This document shows, piece after piece, positions 17,447 through 26,582 of a DNA stretch of 64,000 bases. A program made the position numbers and the translations under genes. The DNA is taken from NCBI GenBank assembly GCA_965218625.1, contig CBDCLG010000009.1:286052-350051 (forward strand), read 5' to 3'. The stretch's first letter is position 1. Each line of letters begins with the position of its first letter. A model generated the notes under the pieces. The model saw only the letters and a list, made by a program, of their open reading frames with translations, ran no database searches and was not told the origin of the DNA. The DNA comes from Bin5 sp965218625. GTDB taxonomy: Bacteria > Chloroflexota > Anaerolineae > Caldilineales > Caldilineaceae.

Positions 17447-19483
17447 ATGGTTCAAGCCGAGGGCTCGTCGGGCGGCCCCCTTGTTGTCTGCGACAATCTG
17501 GTCAAGATCTACCAGATCGACGAGATCGAAGTCGTGGCCCTGCAGGGCCTTGATTTGGAGATTGGCCGCGGCGAGACGATGGCCATCATTGGCGCGAGCG
17601 GCAGCGGCAAGTCCTCGCTGCTCAACATCATTGGCGGCCTGGACCGTCCTTCGGCCGGCCAGATTGCGGTCGACGGGCGCAATCTGCTCAAGGCGCCGGA
17701 GCGGGAGCTGGAGGATTACCGGCTACGCGACGTGGGCTTCGTATGGCAGCAGTCGGCGCGCAACCTGATTCCATACCTGACGGCGCAGGAAAACGTCGAA
17801 TTGCCGATGATCGCGGCCGGCGGCGGTGTCGCGCAGCCGGGGGAGCGGGCGCGCGAGCTTCTGGACGCGGTCGGGCTGCTGAGCCACAGCCACCATCGCC
17901 TGGGACAGCTCTCCGGCGGGCAGCAGCAGCGCGTCGCGATTGCGGTCGCTTTGGCCAACCAGCCGCAGATCCTGCTGGCCGATGAGCCGACCGGAGAGGT
18001 GGACTCGGTCACGGCACAGCAGATCTGGCAGCTGTTCCGGGAGTTGAACCGGCGCTACAACCTCACGAGCATCATCGTAAGTCACGACCGTGATATCGCC
18101 CGCGTCGTCGACCGCGTAATCGGCATACGGGATGGCAAGATCAGCACAGAAATGGTGCGCCAGGCAGGCGGCGAAGTGGTTGAAGAGGGTCTGTTTGAAA
18201 TGCGGGAGTACGGCGAAGCGCAGGGAGCGGCAGGAGAGCCGCCTCCCTTAGTCGCGGAAGGCGACGTATTCGTGCAACTCGAGGAGCGGGTCGTCCTCGA
18301 CTCTGTTGGACGGTTGCAGATGCCGCGCGAGTACCTTGAAAACCGGGGCATCGGCCGCCGGGCGGTCGTCCAGCTGGTCGAAGACGGTATCCTGGTGCGT
18401 CCGACGCAGGAGCGGTTGGCGCCGACCGGGGACTCCGGCGCCACTGCCGGCGAAGAGAGCACGCCGGAAGGCACCGGGGCAGGTCCTGCAGCCATAGACC
18501 AGGATCCCACACCTGAGCGGGGCGCCAGCTGGTGGCGGCGGCTCTGGCGAAGATCCGAGCCTGCCGATGCCGGCGAGCCTCTTGCCGAACTGGCGGCCAA
18601 TCCCTGGGCGCGGGGCTTCGCTGCAAGCCAGGGAGGCAGTGCCGATGACGCCTCCGCGGCGGCGGACACACGCGAAACGCTCCAGTGGGACTACGGCAGC
18701 GACTCCGGCGGCGAAGGCTGGGAGACTTCTGCCCCATCGTCAAACGGGGGCGTCGCATCGGAATCCAGGGATCTGGCGATTTCGGAGTTCGATAGCGGTC
18801 CGCTTGTCGAAGTCCGCGAACTGCAGCGCATTTACGAAGTCGGGGACCAGTCGGTCCACGCGCTGCGGGGCATCGACATTGTCATTCCACGCCGCAGCTT
18901 CACGCTCTTTCGGGGCCGCTCCGGTTCGGGCAAGACGACGCTGTTGAATCTCATCGGCAGCCTGGACACACCGAGCGCGGGCCGCGTCACGCTCTTCGGG
19001 CAGGATATCGGCCAGCTGTCGGCCGACGAGTGCGCCCAATTGCGCCAACTCTATATTGGGTTCGTTTTTCAGGCCTTTTCTCTCATCCCGACGCTGTCGG
19101 CGCAGGAAAACGTGGAGATGACGCTGCGCCTGCTGGGAATATCAGCTGAGGAGCGGCGGCAGAGGGCAGCCTATTGCCTGTCGCTTGTCGGGCTCGGCCG
19201 CTGGGCCGATCACCGGCCGTTCGAGATGTCAGGCGGTCAGCAGCAGCGTCTGTCAATCGCACGCGCGCTGGCGCACGGGCCGGCCATGCTGATCGCAGAC
19301 GAGCCGACCAGCGACCTGGACAGCGAGACGGGCCGCCAAATCCTGGAGCTGTTCGCGCGCTTGGTCAAGGAGGAGGGCATCACCGCCTTGGTCGCCAGCC
19401 ACGATCCGGCCAGCGATGACTTCGCCACCGAAGTGTACGAGTTGCAGGACGGCCGCATCGCAGGTAGGTCCAGCCACGGGTAA
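17447..19483 (+). CDS. Tandem ABC transporter ATPase with AbrB-like linker domain
   Basis: A 678-residue fusion of two LolD/MacB-type nucleotide-binding domains. Domain 1 has Walker A GASGSGKS (49-56), signature LSGGQQQR (about 155-162) and Walker B ILLADEP (175-181). Domain 2, from about residue 445, has Walker A GRSGSGKT, signature MSGGQQQR and Walker B MLIADEP. The linker (about 235-445) contains VVLDSVGRLQMPREYL and a following GIGRRAVVQLVEDGILVRP (about 282-319), which resemble a SpoVT/AbrB swapped-hairpin fold. The rest of the linker is low-complexity. The ATG at 17447 lies five bases after the permease stop. The fused pair probably drives the FtsX permease. Confidence 0.88.
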   Translation: MVQAEGSSGGPLVVCDNLVKIYQIDEIEVVALQGLDLEIGRGETMAIIGASGSGKSSLLNIIGGLDRPSAGQIAVDGRNLLKAPERELEDYRLRDVGFVWQQSARNLIPYLTAQENVELPMIAAGGGVAQPGERARELLDAVGLLSHSHHRLGQLSGGQQQRVAIAVALANQPQILLADEPTGEVDSVTAQQIWQLFRELNRRYNLTSIIVSHDRDIARVVDRVIGIRDGKISTEMVRQAGGEVVEEGLFEMREYGEAQGAAGEPPPLVAEGDVFVQLEERVVLDSVGRLQMPREYLENRGIGRRAVVQLVEDGILVRPTQERLAPTGDSGATAGEESTPEGTGAGPAAIDQDPTPERGASWWRRLWRRSEPADAGEPLAELAANPWARGFAASQGGSADDASAAADTRETLQWDYGSDSGGEGWETSAPSSNGGVASESRDLAISEFDSGPLVEVRELQRIYEVGDQSVHALRGIDIVIPRRSFTLFRGRSGSGKTTLLNLIGSLDTPSAGRVTLFGQDIGQLSADECAQLRQLYIGFVFQAFSLIPTLSAQENVEMTLRLLGISAEERRQRAAYCLSLVGLGRWADHRPFEMSGGQQQRLSIARALAHGPAMLIADEPTSDLDSETGRQILELFARLVKEEGITALVASHDPASDDFATEVYELQDGRIAGRSSHG

Positions 19484-19508
19484 TCGAGTCGCAGGAGGAG
19501 GAGAAAGA

Positions 19509-20534
19509 ATGACCCAACTCTATCGCGTTGCCATTGCCGGCTGTCATCGCATGCTCGACAAGGAACCGGCCAGCCACAACTTTGCGACTGCCTTCAGCGC
19601 CGATGTCGAAACAGAAATCGCGGCTGTCTTCGATCTGGGCGACGAGACTCGCCAGGCCTTTGTGGACTGCTGGGGCGCGCAGGTCGCTGCGTACGACAGT
19701 TTCAGTGAAATGCTTCGGCAGGAACGGCCCGATATTCTCTGCCTCGCGACCAGCCAGAAGATGCACGCCGGCCAGATCCAGGATGCGGTCGCGGCCGGCG
19801 TTCGGGGAATCCTGTGCGACAAGCCGCTGGCGACCAGCCTGGAGGAGGCCGACAGATTGCTGGGCGCCTGCCGGAGCGCCGGCGTTCCGCTGGCGTTTGG
19901 GCTCGACCGCCGCTGGCTCAGCCCCTACCGCCGCCTGGCCGAGCTGTTGCGGGATGGCATCGTCGGACGGCTCCAGTCGCTGATCGTTTACGGCATCCCC
20001 AACCTGATCAATCACGGCTGCCACTGGTACGATGCGGCCCTTCATCTGGCCGGCGATCTTGAGCCGCAATGGGTGAGCGGTCTCGTGGAGGACCTGGCAG
20101 GAGAGCCGCCCAGTTCGCGCCGCCACCTTGATCCGACGGGCCGTTTGATGGTCGGACTGGCGGGCGGTGTTGTCCTCTACTTCACGCCGGGCGGAAGTCG
20201 GCGACAGTCCTTCGATATCATCGGAGACGGGGGCCGCCTGACAGTGGTGGAAGATGGGCAGCAGGCATGGCGATGGCAGGAGAGCGGGCCCCCGGAACCG
20301 CTGGATATTCCGCAGCCGGCCGGCGACTTCCCTTCGGGCATGGCGATGGTGCGCGACCTGGTCGACGCGGTGGCTGATGGCGGTCGGACTGCCTGTGACG
20401 TGGAGGAGGCGCGACGGGCGACAGAGATCGGCTTTGCCGTCCATCTCTCGCACGCGTGCAGCGGCGCGCGCATCGAGCTCCCGGCGGCCGAGAGGACGTT
20501 ACGGATCCCGTCTTTCCCGTGGGGAAACGAGTAG
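19509..20534 (+). CDS. Gfo/Idh/MocA family oxidoreductase
   Basis: A 341-residue member with an N-terminal Rossmann region (VAIAGCHRML, slightly degenerate in the glycine motif) and the CDKPLATS signature. The C-terminal domain includes NHGCHWYDAALHLAG, which carries the family's His/Asp positions. A strong ribosome site (AGGAGGAGGAG) precedes the ATG at 19509. It lies 25 bases after the ABC ATPase gene on the same strand, so it may be co-transcribed, although its function is unrelated. It converges with the DegT gene, with only 19 bases between stops. Substrate unknown. Confidence 0.88.
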   Translation: MTQLYRVAIAGCHRMLDKEPASHNFATAFSADVETEIAAVFDLGDETRQAFVDCWGAQVAAYDSFSEMLRQERPDILCLATSQKMHAGQIQDAVAAGVRGILCDKPLATSLEEADRLLGACRSAGVPLAFGLDRRWLSPYRRLAELLRDGIVGRLQSLIVYGIPNLINHGCHWYDAALHLAGDLEPQWVSGLVEDLAGEPPSSRRHLDPTGRLMVGLAGGVVLYFTPGGSRRQSFDIIGDGGRLTVVEDGQQAWRWQESGPPEPLDIPQPAGDFPSGMAMVRDLVDAVADGGRTACDVEEARRATEIGFAVHLSHACSGARIELPAAERTLRIPSFPWGNE

Positions 20535-20553
20535 GAGCCCGGTCAGCTCAGCT

Positions 20554-21813
20554 CTAGCCGGGCGTGTAGGCCGCGGCCACTTTGTGGAAGACGGCGATGA
20601 TGTCGTCCACTTCTTGCGGGCCCCAACTTTCGTGGAAGTGCATATTGAAATGGCTATTCAGCATCGCCTGGGCGTTGGGGCGGTGGAATTCGCGATCGGG
20701 GTCGCCTTTGTAGAGCGGGCTGGTCCAGGGGTAGCCGCTGCCGCCGAAGACACGGCGCTCCGTGTACCACTCCTGGAGGTGCGGCACTCCCGTCCGGTAG
20801 TCGTCGGTAACCGGAAGACCCTCGGCGCGTACATTTTCGCAAAATGTCTCCTTGTCGCAGGTTGCGCGCTCAGGATGGAACGCCACCGGCAGGAACCAGT
20901 AGCTGGATTCGATGCCCGGCGCGGTCTGCGGCAAGGTGATCATCTCCAGGTCGGCGGTGCCTTCGATCAGCTGGCCGACGATTGCCCGCCTGCGTTCGAC
21001 CATATCCGGCAATTTACGCAACTGGACCTGCCCGACGACAGCCGCGAAGTCGGTCTGGTTGAAGTTCAGCGTGGCCTGCATGTTGGTCGAGCCTTCGGGC
21101 AGGAAGTGGGGCTTGCCGCGGTCGGCCATGCGCCGCACCGAATGGTATAGCGCTTCGTCGCGGGTAAAGACGACGCCGCCCTGCGCGGCGGTGCTGTGGT
21201 GCTTGCCGGTCATTGTGGAGAAGGCGGAGATATCGCCGAAACTGCCGAGCAGCTGCCCCTTGTAGCGGGCGCCGTGGGCCTGGGCGCAATCCTCGATCAC
21301 GGGGATTGCGTGCGCCCGGGCCAGCTCCATGATGCCGCCGATGTCGGCGGGCTCGCCGGCGATGTGGGGCACGATGATGGCGCTCGTGCGAGGTGAAATC
21401 AACTCCTCGATCTGCTCCGGTCCGGTGTTGTAGCTGCCCGGCGCGGCGTCGGCGATCATGGGGATCATGCACTGCATGGGTATTGGCATGATGCCGCCGG
21501 GATCGGTGAAGGGGCCGATGATGACCTCGCTGAACGCCTCGAGCTGCAAGGCCAACAGCGCCACGTAGATGGCGGCCGAGCCCGAGCTGACCGCATCGGC
21601 GTAGCCCCCGCCCAGGTATTCTGCGAACTGGGCGCAGTAGGCCTCCTCCTCGTCGCCCTGGTAGGAGCGGAGAATTCCGGTAGCGAGGACCTGGTCGAGA
21701 TAGGCGACGGCCGCCTCCTTTTCCTCGGGCCCGATGTGGGCACGCGGGGGAAAGGGCGTATCCCTGACCGGCGTACCGCCATGCAGGGCCAATTTCTCCA
21801 TTTTGTCATTCAT
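20554..21813 (-). CDS. DegT/DnrJ/EryC1/StrS family aminotransferase
   Basis: A 419-residue fold-type I PLP enzyme. Asp175 (VIEDCAQAHGA) would contact the pyridine nitrogen. Lys204 in STMTGKHHST is the Schiff-base lysine. The N-terminal LALHGGTPVRDTPFP is the standard family start. These enzymes transaminate keto-sugars or dehydrate amino-cyclitols. The gene begins three bases after the stop of the heparinase-like gene on the same strand, so the two form an operon. Family confident; sugar substrate not known. Confidence 0.9.
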   Translation of the reverse strand: MNDKMEKLALHGGTPVRDTPFPPRAHIGPEEKEAAVAYLDQVLATGILRSYQGDEEEAYCAQFAEYLGGGYADAVSSGSAAIYVALLALQLEAFSEVIIGPFTDPGGIMPIPMQCMIPMIADAAPGSYNTGPEQIEELISPRTSAIIVPHIAGEPADIGGIMELARAHAIPVIEDCAQAHGARYKGQLLGSFGDISAFSTMTGKHHSTAAQGGVVFTRDEALYHSVRRMADRGKPHFLPEGSTNMQATLNFNQTDFAAVVGQVQLRKLPDMVERRRAIVGQLIEGTADLEMITLPQTAPGIESSYWFLPVAFHPERATCDKETFCENVRAEGLPVTDDYRTGVPHLQEWYTERRVFGGSGYPWTSPLYKGDPDREFHRPNAQAMLNSHFNMHFHESWGPQEVDDIIAVFHKVAAAYTPG

Positions 21814-21816
21814 CGC

Positions 21817-23958
21817 TCAACTCTCCAGCGTGTAATCGAAGCGGTTGTCGGCGGGCAGATCGGCCAGCCGGGACGGGAGTTCCACGTCCGGGCGCAGCCG
21901 GATGGTCCAGAGGTCCAGGCCGTCCGGCCGGTTGACCGAACAGGCGGCAAAGCCCGTGTCCAGCAGATCGCTATCGTGCCATGTGACCGAAGCGAGGCGG
22001 GGGGTGTCGCCGAAAGGATGGAAGGCGGAAAGGAAGGCGGTCTGCAGTGCGATGCGGCGGCGAATGACCAGCCCGTGCCGTTCTTCGGCGGGATTGCCCG
22101 GCGCGCGGCCGGTGTACAGCGTCGCGCCGGCCGGTTCGGCCACGAAGAGCCTCACGCCCGAACCCTCCGATCGCCAGGTGAGCATGGAATCGTCATCGAG
22201 TGTAAAGCTGCGCGGGTCGGCGATATGTTCATATCCTTCGCCCTCAAGCCCGGAAGGGAGTGCCGGGCGGCTGTCGAATGCCGAAAGCAGGCCGCCGGCG
22301 TTGCGATAGATCCAATCGATGCGGCGTTCTTCACCGGCGTCGACCAGGAAGATGTCAACGAGGTAGTCGGCGCGCGCCAGCACGACTCTACGCATCTTCA
22401 CGCCGGCGTAAGTGTCGAGCGTTCCTCTGCTGACGCCGTCGAGAGGGGCGTCGCGGCTTGGGGCCGGGTTGGCGCTCCACGCCATGGTCGCGTCGGCGAC
22501 CTGGAACGGGCCTTCGGCGCGAAATTCGTTGCACCGGCCTGCGCCCGGCGGCTGCGAGAGGCCGTCGAGCAGCGCGGTATTGTGGCTGATCGTCTGGCGA
22601 TACCAGCCCTCGAAGAGGTCGATGCCGTAGCCGGGCGTGCCCAGGTCGGGCGCCTGACGGCTTCCTTGCGCGTAGAGGGTTAAAGCCAGTTTGTCCGGGT
22701 GACCGTGGCCGCCGCCGTGCACTCCGTACTTAAGGAGGGCGTACTGCTCTGATTCGGAGGCCGACGGCTGCTGCGCTTGCGACTGCGAACGCAGGATGGC
22801 GTAGCCGGAGGCGGCCATGTTGACGCTAGCGGGGGTCGGTTCTCCGTCGGTCGGGATGTCGCGTGCGCCGAACAGGAGCGCGTCGAGACTTGCGCGCGGG
22901 CCGTGCTTGTAGGCGCGCGCCAGCACCAGGCCGAAGAGCGGGTCGGCGGTCCAGGCGTACCCGATCTCGTAGAAGGCCGGCGCCTTGGGCACGCCGTGGC
23001 AGCAGTCGTCGTTCAGGCTTGTGAAGTACCAGCAGTCGTTTGTGGCCGGCAGGCTTCCGTCCGGGTAGGCGCAAAGCACGGGCGCACGCAGCACCGCGGC
23101 GAGAGCGCTCTCGCGGCGCAGGTCCCAACGCGGCAGGTTGGCCGTCGCCTTTGCCAGCGAGAGGAGCGCGGCGACGGTGTAGAAGTGGTAGCTGAACGAG
23201 CCTTCGAACCAGAGACCGTCGGCCAGGATGCCCTCGCGGGCCTGGGTATGGAAGCCATTGGGCCCGTCGATGGCAAAGGCGAGCAGCTCCTCGTTGTCGG
23301 TGACCGCGCCGATCGTGCCGATGGCCGCGTTGTGCCAGCAGGCGAAATTGTGGATGCCGCCGAAGTGGCGCCGTGTCAGAAAGCCGGCCGCGGGCAGCAG
23401 TAGCTTTTCGACGATATCGGCCTGTTGCGATTGCGAAAGCGTGGGCCGGATTATGTCGAAGGACCAGGCCAGCGGGATCACCCATACAGCCTCGTCCAAG
23501 GTACTGAATTGGGCGATGCCGTGGTTGGCCGGCCGGCCGGCTGAGGTCATGTAGCTGGCGTAGTTGGCGGCATAGTCAAGCAGTGTCTCTTGCACGCGTT
23601 GCCTGTGGCCGTCTTCGCCCTCCATTTTCCAGAGGACGGCGAGCCGCAGGGCGGTCTCGGCAAGCCGGTTGTTGACCGACCAGCGCCAGGCAGAGTCGAA
23701 CGGTTCGCCGGAGAAGGCGGCGCCGTCAACCGGGCAGCGGTGGAGGCGGGGCGAATCCGGCTCGAAGATGAGCTGGACTGCGTGCTGCGGGCAGAAGTAG
23801 TCGTGATAGTAGCCGCCCGGCAGCTGCGGTACGTCGACGGGGCGTGCGAGGAAGTCGGCTACTTCAGCGTGCAGCAGCTTGAGGGCCGCGGCGAACTGGG
23901 GCAGCGCGGCTTTCTGCCGGATCTGCGACCACTGGCTCGCGGAGATGAGTGTTGTCAT
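21817..23958 (-). CDS. Heparinase II/III / alginate lyase-like polysaccharide lyase
   Basis: A 713-residue protein with an N-terminal (alpha/alpha) toroid (about residues 30-370). Repeated Trp/Asn/His-rich helices include NHGIAQFSTLDEAVW, NFACWHNAAIGTIG and WFEGSFSYHFY. A C-terminal beta-sandwich has the family hallmark GGGHGHPDKLALTLY. The toroid asparagine/histidine and tyrosine positions are consistent with lyase chemistry on uronic-acid polysaccharides. No signal peptide is visible, so it would act on imported oligomers or be exported atypically. The ATG at 23958 starts MTTLISASQW. It heads an operon with the DegT aminotransferase. Confidence 0.8.
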   Translation of the reverse strand: MTTLISASQWSQIRQKAALPQFAAALKLLHAEVADFLARPVDVPQLPGGYYHDYFCPQHAVQLIFEPDSPRLHRCPVDGAAFSGEPFDSAWRWSVNNRLAETALRLAVLWKMEGEDGHRQRVQETLLDYAANYASYMTSAGRPANHGIAQFSTLDEAVWVIPLAWSFDIIRPTLSQSQQADIVEKLLLPAAGFLTRRHFGGIHNFACWHNAAIGTIGAVTDNEELLAFAIDGPNGFHTQAREGILADGLWFEGSFSYHFYTVAALLSLAKATANLPRWDLRRESALAAVLRAPVLCAYPDGSLPATNDCWYFTSLNDDCCHGVPKAPAFYEIGYAWTADPLFGLVLARAYKHGPRASLDALLFGARDIPTDGEPTPASVNMAASGYAILRSQSQAQQPSASESEQYALLKYGVHGGGHGHPDKLALTLYAQGSRQAPDLGTPGYGIDLFEGWYRQTISHNTALLDGLSQPPGAGRCNEFRAEGPFQVADATMAWSANPAPSRDAPLDGVSRGTLDTYAGVKMRRVVLARADYLVDIFLVDAGEERRIDWIYRNAGGLLSAFDSRPALPSGLEGEGYEHIADPRSFTLDDDSMLTWRSEGSGVRLFVAEPAGATLYTGRAPGNPAEERHGLVIRRRIALQTAFLSAFHPFGDTPRLASVTWHDSDLLDTGFAACSVNRPDGLDLWTIRLRPDVELPSRLADLPADNRFDYTLES

Positions 23959-24059
23959 GGGGCGGCCTCTGCGGGGTGGCGCGAGGGAGACACGTGCCTG
24001 GCCTTTACAGTTTCGACCTTGTCTAGTCTCCACATGTTGAAGCCTGACATTCGAGGAAA

Positions 24060-24075
24060 TGTGATTGCGATCACT
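24060..24075. promoter_or_regulatory. CRP/FNR-like palindromic site upstream of fic
   Basis: TGTGA (24060-24064), six spacer bases TTGCGA, then TCACT (24071-24075), nearly the CRP/FNR consensus TGTGA-N6-TCACA. It touches the -35 box of the promoter below, so binding there could repress or modulate the fic gene. Which regulator binds is not known. Confidence 0.45.
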
Positions 24076-24103
24076 TGATTATCCTGTCTGTACGATTTAG
24101 AAT
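24075..24103 (+). promoter_or_regulatory. Probable sigma-70-type promoter of the Fic gene
   Basis: A -35 box TTGATT (24075-24080), 17-base spacer and -10 box TAGAAT (24098-24103) lie on the plus strand about 90 bases before the preferred start codon. The spacing is ideal and each box is within two mismatches of consensus. Confidence 0.5.
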
Positions 24104-24196
24104 CCGTGCCAGGTCAACTTTCCTTCTCGGTCTCCGAAGGCAGCAGTGTCACGAACCCCGTGGGACAAGATGTCGTTCAGGATTGGACAAGACAGA

Positions 24197-25372
24197 ATGG
24201 TTAAGGCCACGACTTACCAAGAAACACACCCCTGGATAAGATTTGAACTGGACCTGCGCCAGGCAGATTATACGCTATGGCTTCAGTTGGGAGAAGCGCA
24301 AGCCAAATGCGAGCAGATAGTCGGTGCGCCCGTACTGCCGGAAGTTGCAGATTACCTGCACCAGGTATTCCTGGCTAAAGGGGCGCTGGCAACGACTGCG
24401 ATTGAAGGAAACACCCTGTCAGTAGAAGACGCGTTGAAAATAGTCCAGGGGGAAATTGATCTGCCTCCATCCAAAGAGTACCTTGGCCAGGAGATCGAGA
24501 ACATCGTCAATGCCAGCAATGTGGTTGCGGACGGCGTTTTGTCTGGAGAACTGACCAGATTGACTGTTGACTGGATCAGAGAGTTGAACACTCAAGTCTT
24601 ACACGGTCTGCCGCGAAAAAGAGATATACATCCCGGACACATCCGGACACACGACGTTGGCGTTGGGAGGTATCGCGGGGCGCCGCCACAGGACTGCGAA
24701 TACCTCCTTGAAAAGCTTTGTAACTGGCTCAACGGCGAAAGCTTTCTTCCGGGTGAGGAACTTGACATTGCATCAGGAATTCTCAAGGCGATCATTGCAC
24801 ACTTATATGTGGCCTGGATCCATCCGTTCGGAGACGGCAATGGACGAACGGCGCGGCTGATGGAGTGTCAGTTCCTGCTCACAAGCGGCGTACCGATGGC
24901 AGCTGCTCATCTGTTGAGCAACCATTACAACCAGACAAGGACTGAGTACTACAGACAACTTGACATGGCAAGCTGTTCCGGCGGCGAGGTCATCCCGTTC
25001 GTCACATACGCGTTGCAGGGCCTTATCGACGGGCTAGATGAACAGATTCAGATGATCAAGCATCAACAGTTCTACGTACACTGGATCAACCATGTCCATA
25101 ATCAGTTTCGAGATAAGGATAGTCCAACTCAAGTTCGCAGACGCCGACTCGTCATAGATCTTACCGAATCAACGAAACCAGTCCCCATCGCAGAGCTCCG
25201 CCGCATTACACCCAGGATTGCGGAAGCCTATGCAGGAAAGACCGACAGGACAGTTCGGCGAGACGTCAACGCACTGGTAGGAATGGGCCTTCTCAAGCGT
25301 GACGCCAGCGGAGTGTCGATTCGCCGCGAACTCATGGCGGCGTTTGTATCTCCCGCCGTCAGCGGCGGATGA
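24197..25372 (+). CDS. Fic family protein (probable AMPylase, class II self-inhibited)
   Basis: A 391-residue Fic protein. The catalytic motif HPFGDGNGR is at residues 209-217, preceded by a Fic_N-type domain. The inhibitory helix motif TTAIEGN (residues 66-72, Ser/Thr-x-x-x-Glu-Gly) marks a class II enzyme in which the glutamate blocks ATP positioning. The C-terminus carries a winged-helix region (about 315-380, with TDRTVRRDVNALVGMGLL). Fic enzymes usually transfer AMP to hydroxyl side chains of target proteins. Several in-frame starts exist (24146 GTG, 24170 ATG, 24197 ATG); 24197 gives the standard family N-terminus. It stands alone with its own promoter. Confidence 0.9.
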   Translation: MVKATTYQETHPWIRFELDLRQADYTLWLQLGEAQAKCEQIVGAPVLPEVADYLHQVFLAKGALATTAIEGNTLSVEDALKIVQGEIDLPPSKEYLGQEIENIVNASNVVADGVLSGELTRLTVDWIRELNTQVLHGLPRKRDIHPGHIRTHDVGVGRYRGAPPQDCEYLLEKLCNWLNGESFLPGEELDIASGILKAIIAHLYVAWIHPFGDGNGRTARLMECQFLLTSGVPMAAAHLLSNHYNQTRTEYYRQLDMASCSGGEVIPFVTYALQGLIDGLDEQIQMIKHQQFYVHWINHVHNQFRDKDSPTQVRRRRLVIDLTESTKPVPIAELRRITPRIAEAYAGKTDRTVRRDVNALVGMGLLKRDASGVSIRRELMAAFVSPAVSGG

Positions 25373-25506
25373 TCTACGAACTGAGCGCACCGTCCAGGCG
25401 CCCCGATCTGCGTAGCAAGCGAGGAATAATGACTCGCTTCTCTCACCTACTTTGCCCAAAGAGTTAAGAATCTGTAGGAATACGATTGTTCATAGCATTG
25501 GCCGGC

Positions 25507-26259
25507 CTATGCTGACGCGGCCGCGTCTACGCGCGCCTTGAAAGCATTGCCGCCGGCGGCTACCCAGGCTGCCCAGCCGGTGAGGAAGAAGCGAGCGCCC
25601 AGGTTGATGTAATGCTCGATATTGGCGTCGTTGGCGAGCGCGCCGGCGTTTCTGCCGGCGGCGACGATCTGCTGCAGTGCGCCGTCAACTGTGGCGGCAA
25701 CTTCGGGATTGTCGGTGCCGCCCAGATGTCCCATTGTCTGCGCCAGGTCGCTGGGCGCGACAAAGAAGACGTCGATGTTGTCGACGGTGAGGATCTCGGC
25801 CAGGTTGTTGACGGCGATGATGTCTTCGATCAGTACGATGACAAGCGTCTCGTCGTTGGCGCGATCGAAGTAGTCGGGGACACCATAGCCCTGGCGGCTG
25901 ACGTACATGCCGCGATTGCCCAGCGGGTGGAACTTGGCGGCGTCGACAACCGCCTTGGCCTCGTCGGCGGTGTTGACGTGGGGGACGACGATGCCTTGCG
26001 CGCCGACGTCGAAGGTGCGGTAGATGATGCCGGGGTTGTTCTGGTTGACACGCACGATCGAGGTCATACCCCAGAGGTCGCAGGCCCGCGTCAGGTCGGG
26101 GATGTCGGCGAAATCGACCGGGCCGTGTTCGCCTTCGATCCAGATGGCGTCAAAGTCGAGCGGACCCAGCTGGTCGATCATGTTGGTTGAGTTGTTTCCG
26201 GACAGGCAGACGGCGATTTCGCCGCGTTCCAGCTTGTGTTTGGCTCGGTTCTCGCGCAT
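25507..26259 (-). CDS. HpcH/HpaI family aldolase
   Basis: A 250-residue TIM-barrel class II aldolase of the HpcH/HpaI/citrate lyase beta group. Recognisable parts are IWIEGEHGPVDF with the metal/base region, GAQGIVVPHVNTADEA, and FVAPSDLAQTMG near the C-terminus. Such enzymes cleave 2-keto-3-deoxy sugar acids or 4-hydroxy-2-oxo acids to pyruvate plus an aldehyde. This would be a fitting last step for sugar-acid catabolism. Transcribed alone on the minus strand, with a probable promoter at 26327-26354. Specificity unknown. Confidence 0.88.
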   Translation of the reverse strand: MRENRAKHKLERGEIAVCLSGNNSTNMIDQLGPLDFDAIWIEGEHGPVDFADIPDLTRACDLWGMTSIVRVNQNNPGIIYRTFDVGAQGIVVPHVNTADEAKAVVDAAKFHPLGNRGMYVSRQGYGVPDYFDRANDETLVIVLIEDIIAVNNLAEILTVDNIDVFFVAPSDLAQTMGHLGGTDNPEVAATVDGALQQIVAAGRNAGALANDANIEHYINLGARFFLTGWAAWVAAGGNAFKARVDAAASA

Positions 26260-26326
26260 GGCCTTGGGTATCTCCTTATGGGTGGAATAGGTTTCCGGGC
26301 GATCTGTTCAAGATGCGTCTCCGGCA

Positions 26327-26354
26327 ATTATAGCGCAATTCAGGATAACAACAA
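26327..26354 (-). promoter_or_regulatory. Probable promoter of the HpcH/HpaI aldolase gene
   Basis: On the minus strand a perfect -10 box TATAAT (26327-26332) follows a -35-like TTGTTG (26349-26354) at 16 bases. It lies about 70 bases upstream of the aldolase start, giving a short leader. Confidence 0.5.
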
Positions 26355-26582
26355 TCGGGCGGCCCCGCGGCGGCAGTGCAACGGGGATTGGCGCCACGGC
26401 GTTTGGCGCGAGCGCGGCCGGTTGGTGGTCGGTTGGGTCGGACGGCAGCCTGGTGCGCTGCGGGCGGCGATGTCGCCGGAAAGGGTATCGAAAGGGTATC
26501 GGATGTCATCCAATGTCTTCCAAAGTCCCTCTTTTTCGGGAAGCTTTTTTTCTCCCGTGACAGGATTTCTTGGCGGGCGTTC

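Noticed and set aside
20537..20563. GCCCGG/CCGGGC hairpin between convergent genes as a bidirectional terminator
   Set aside because: The stem is only six bases with a 15-base loop and no U tract, so it is too weak to call.
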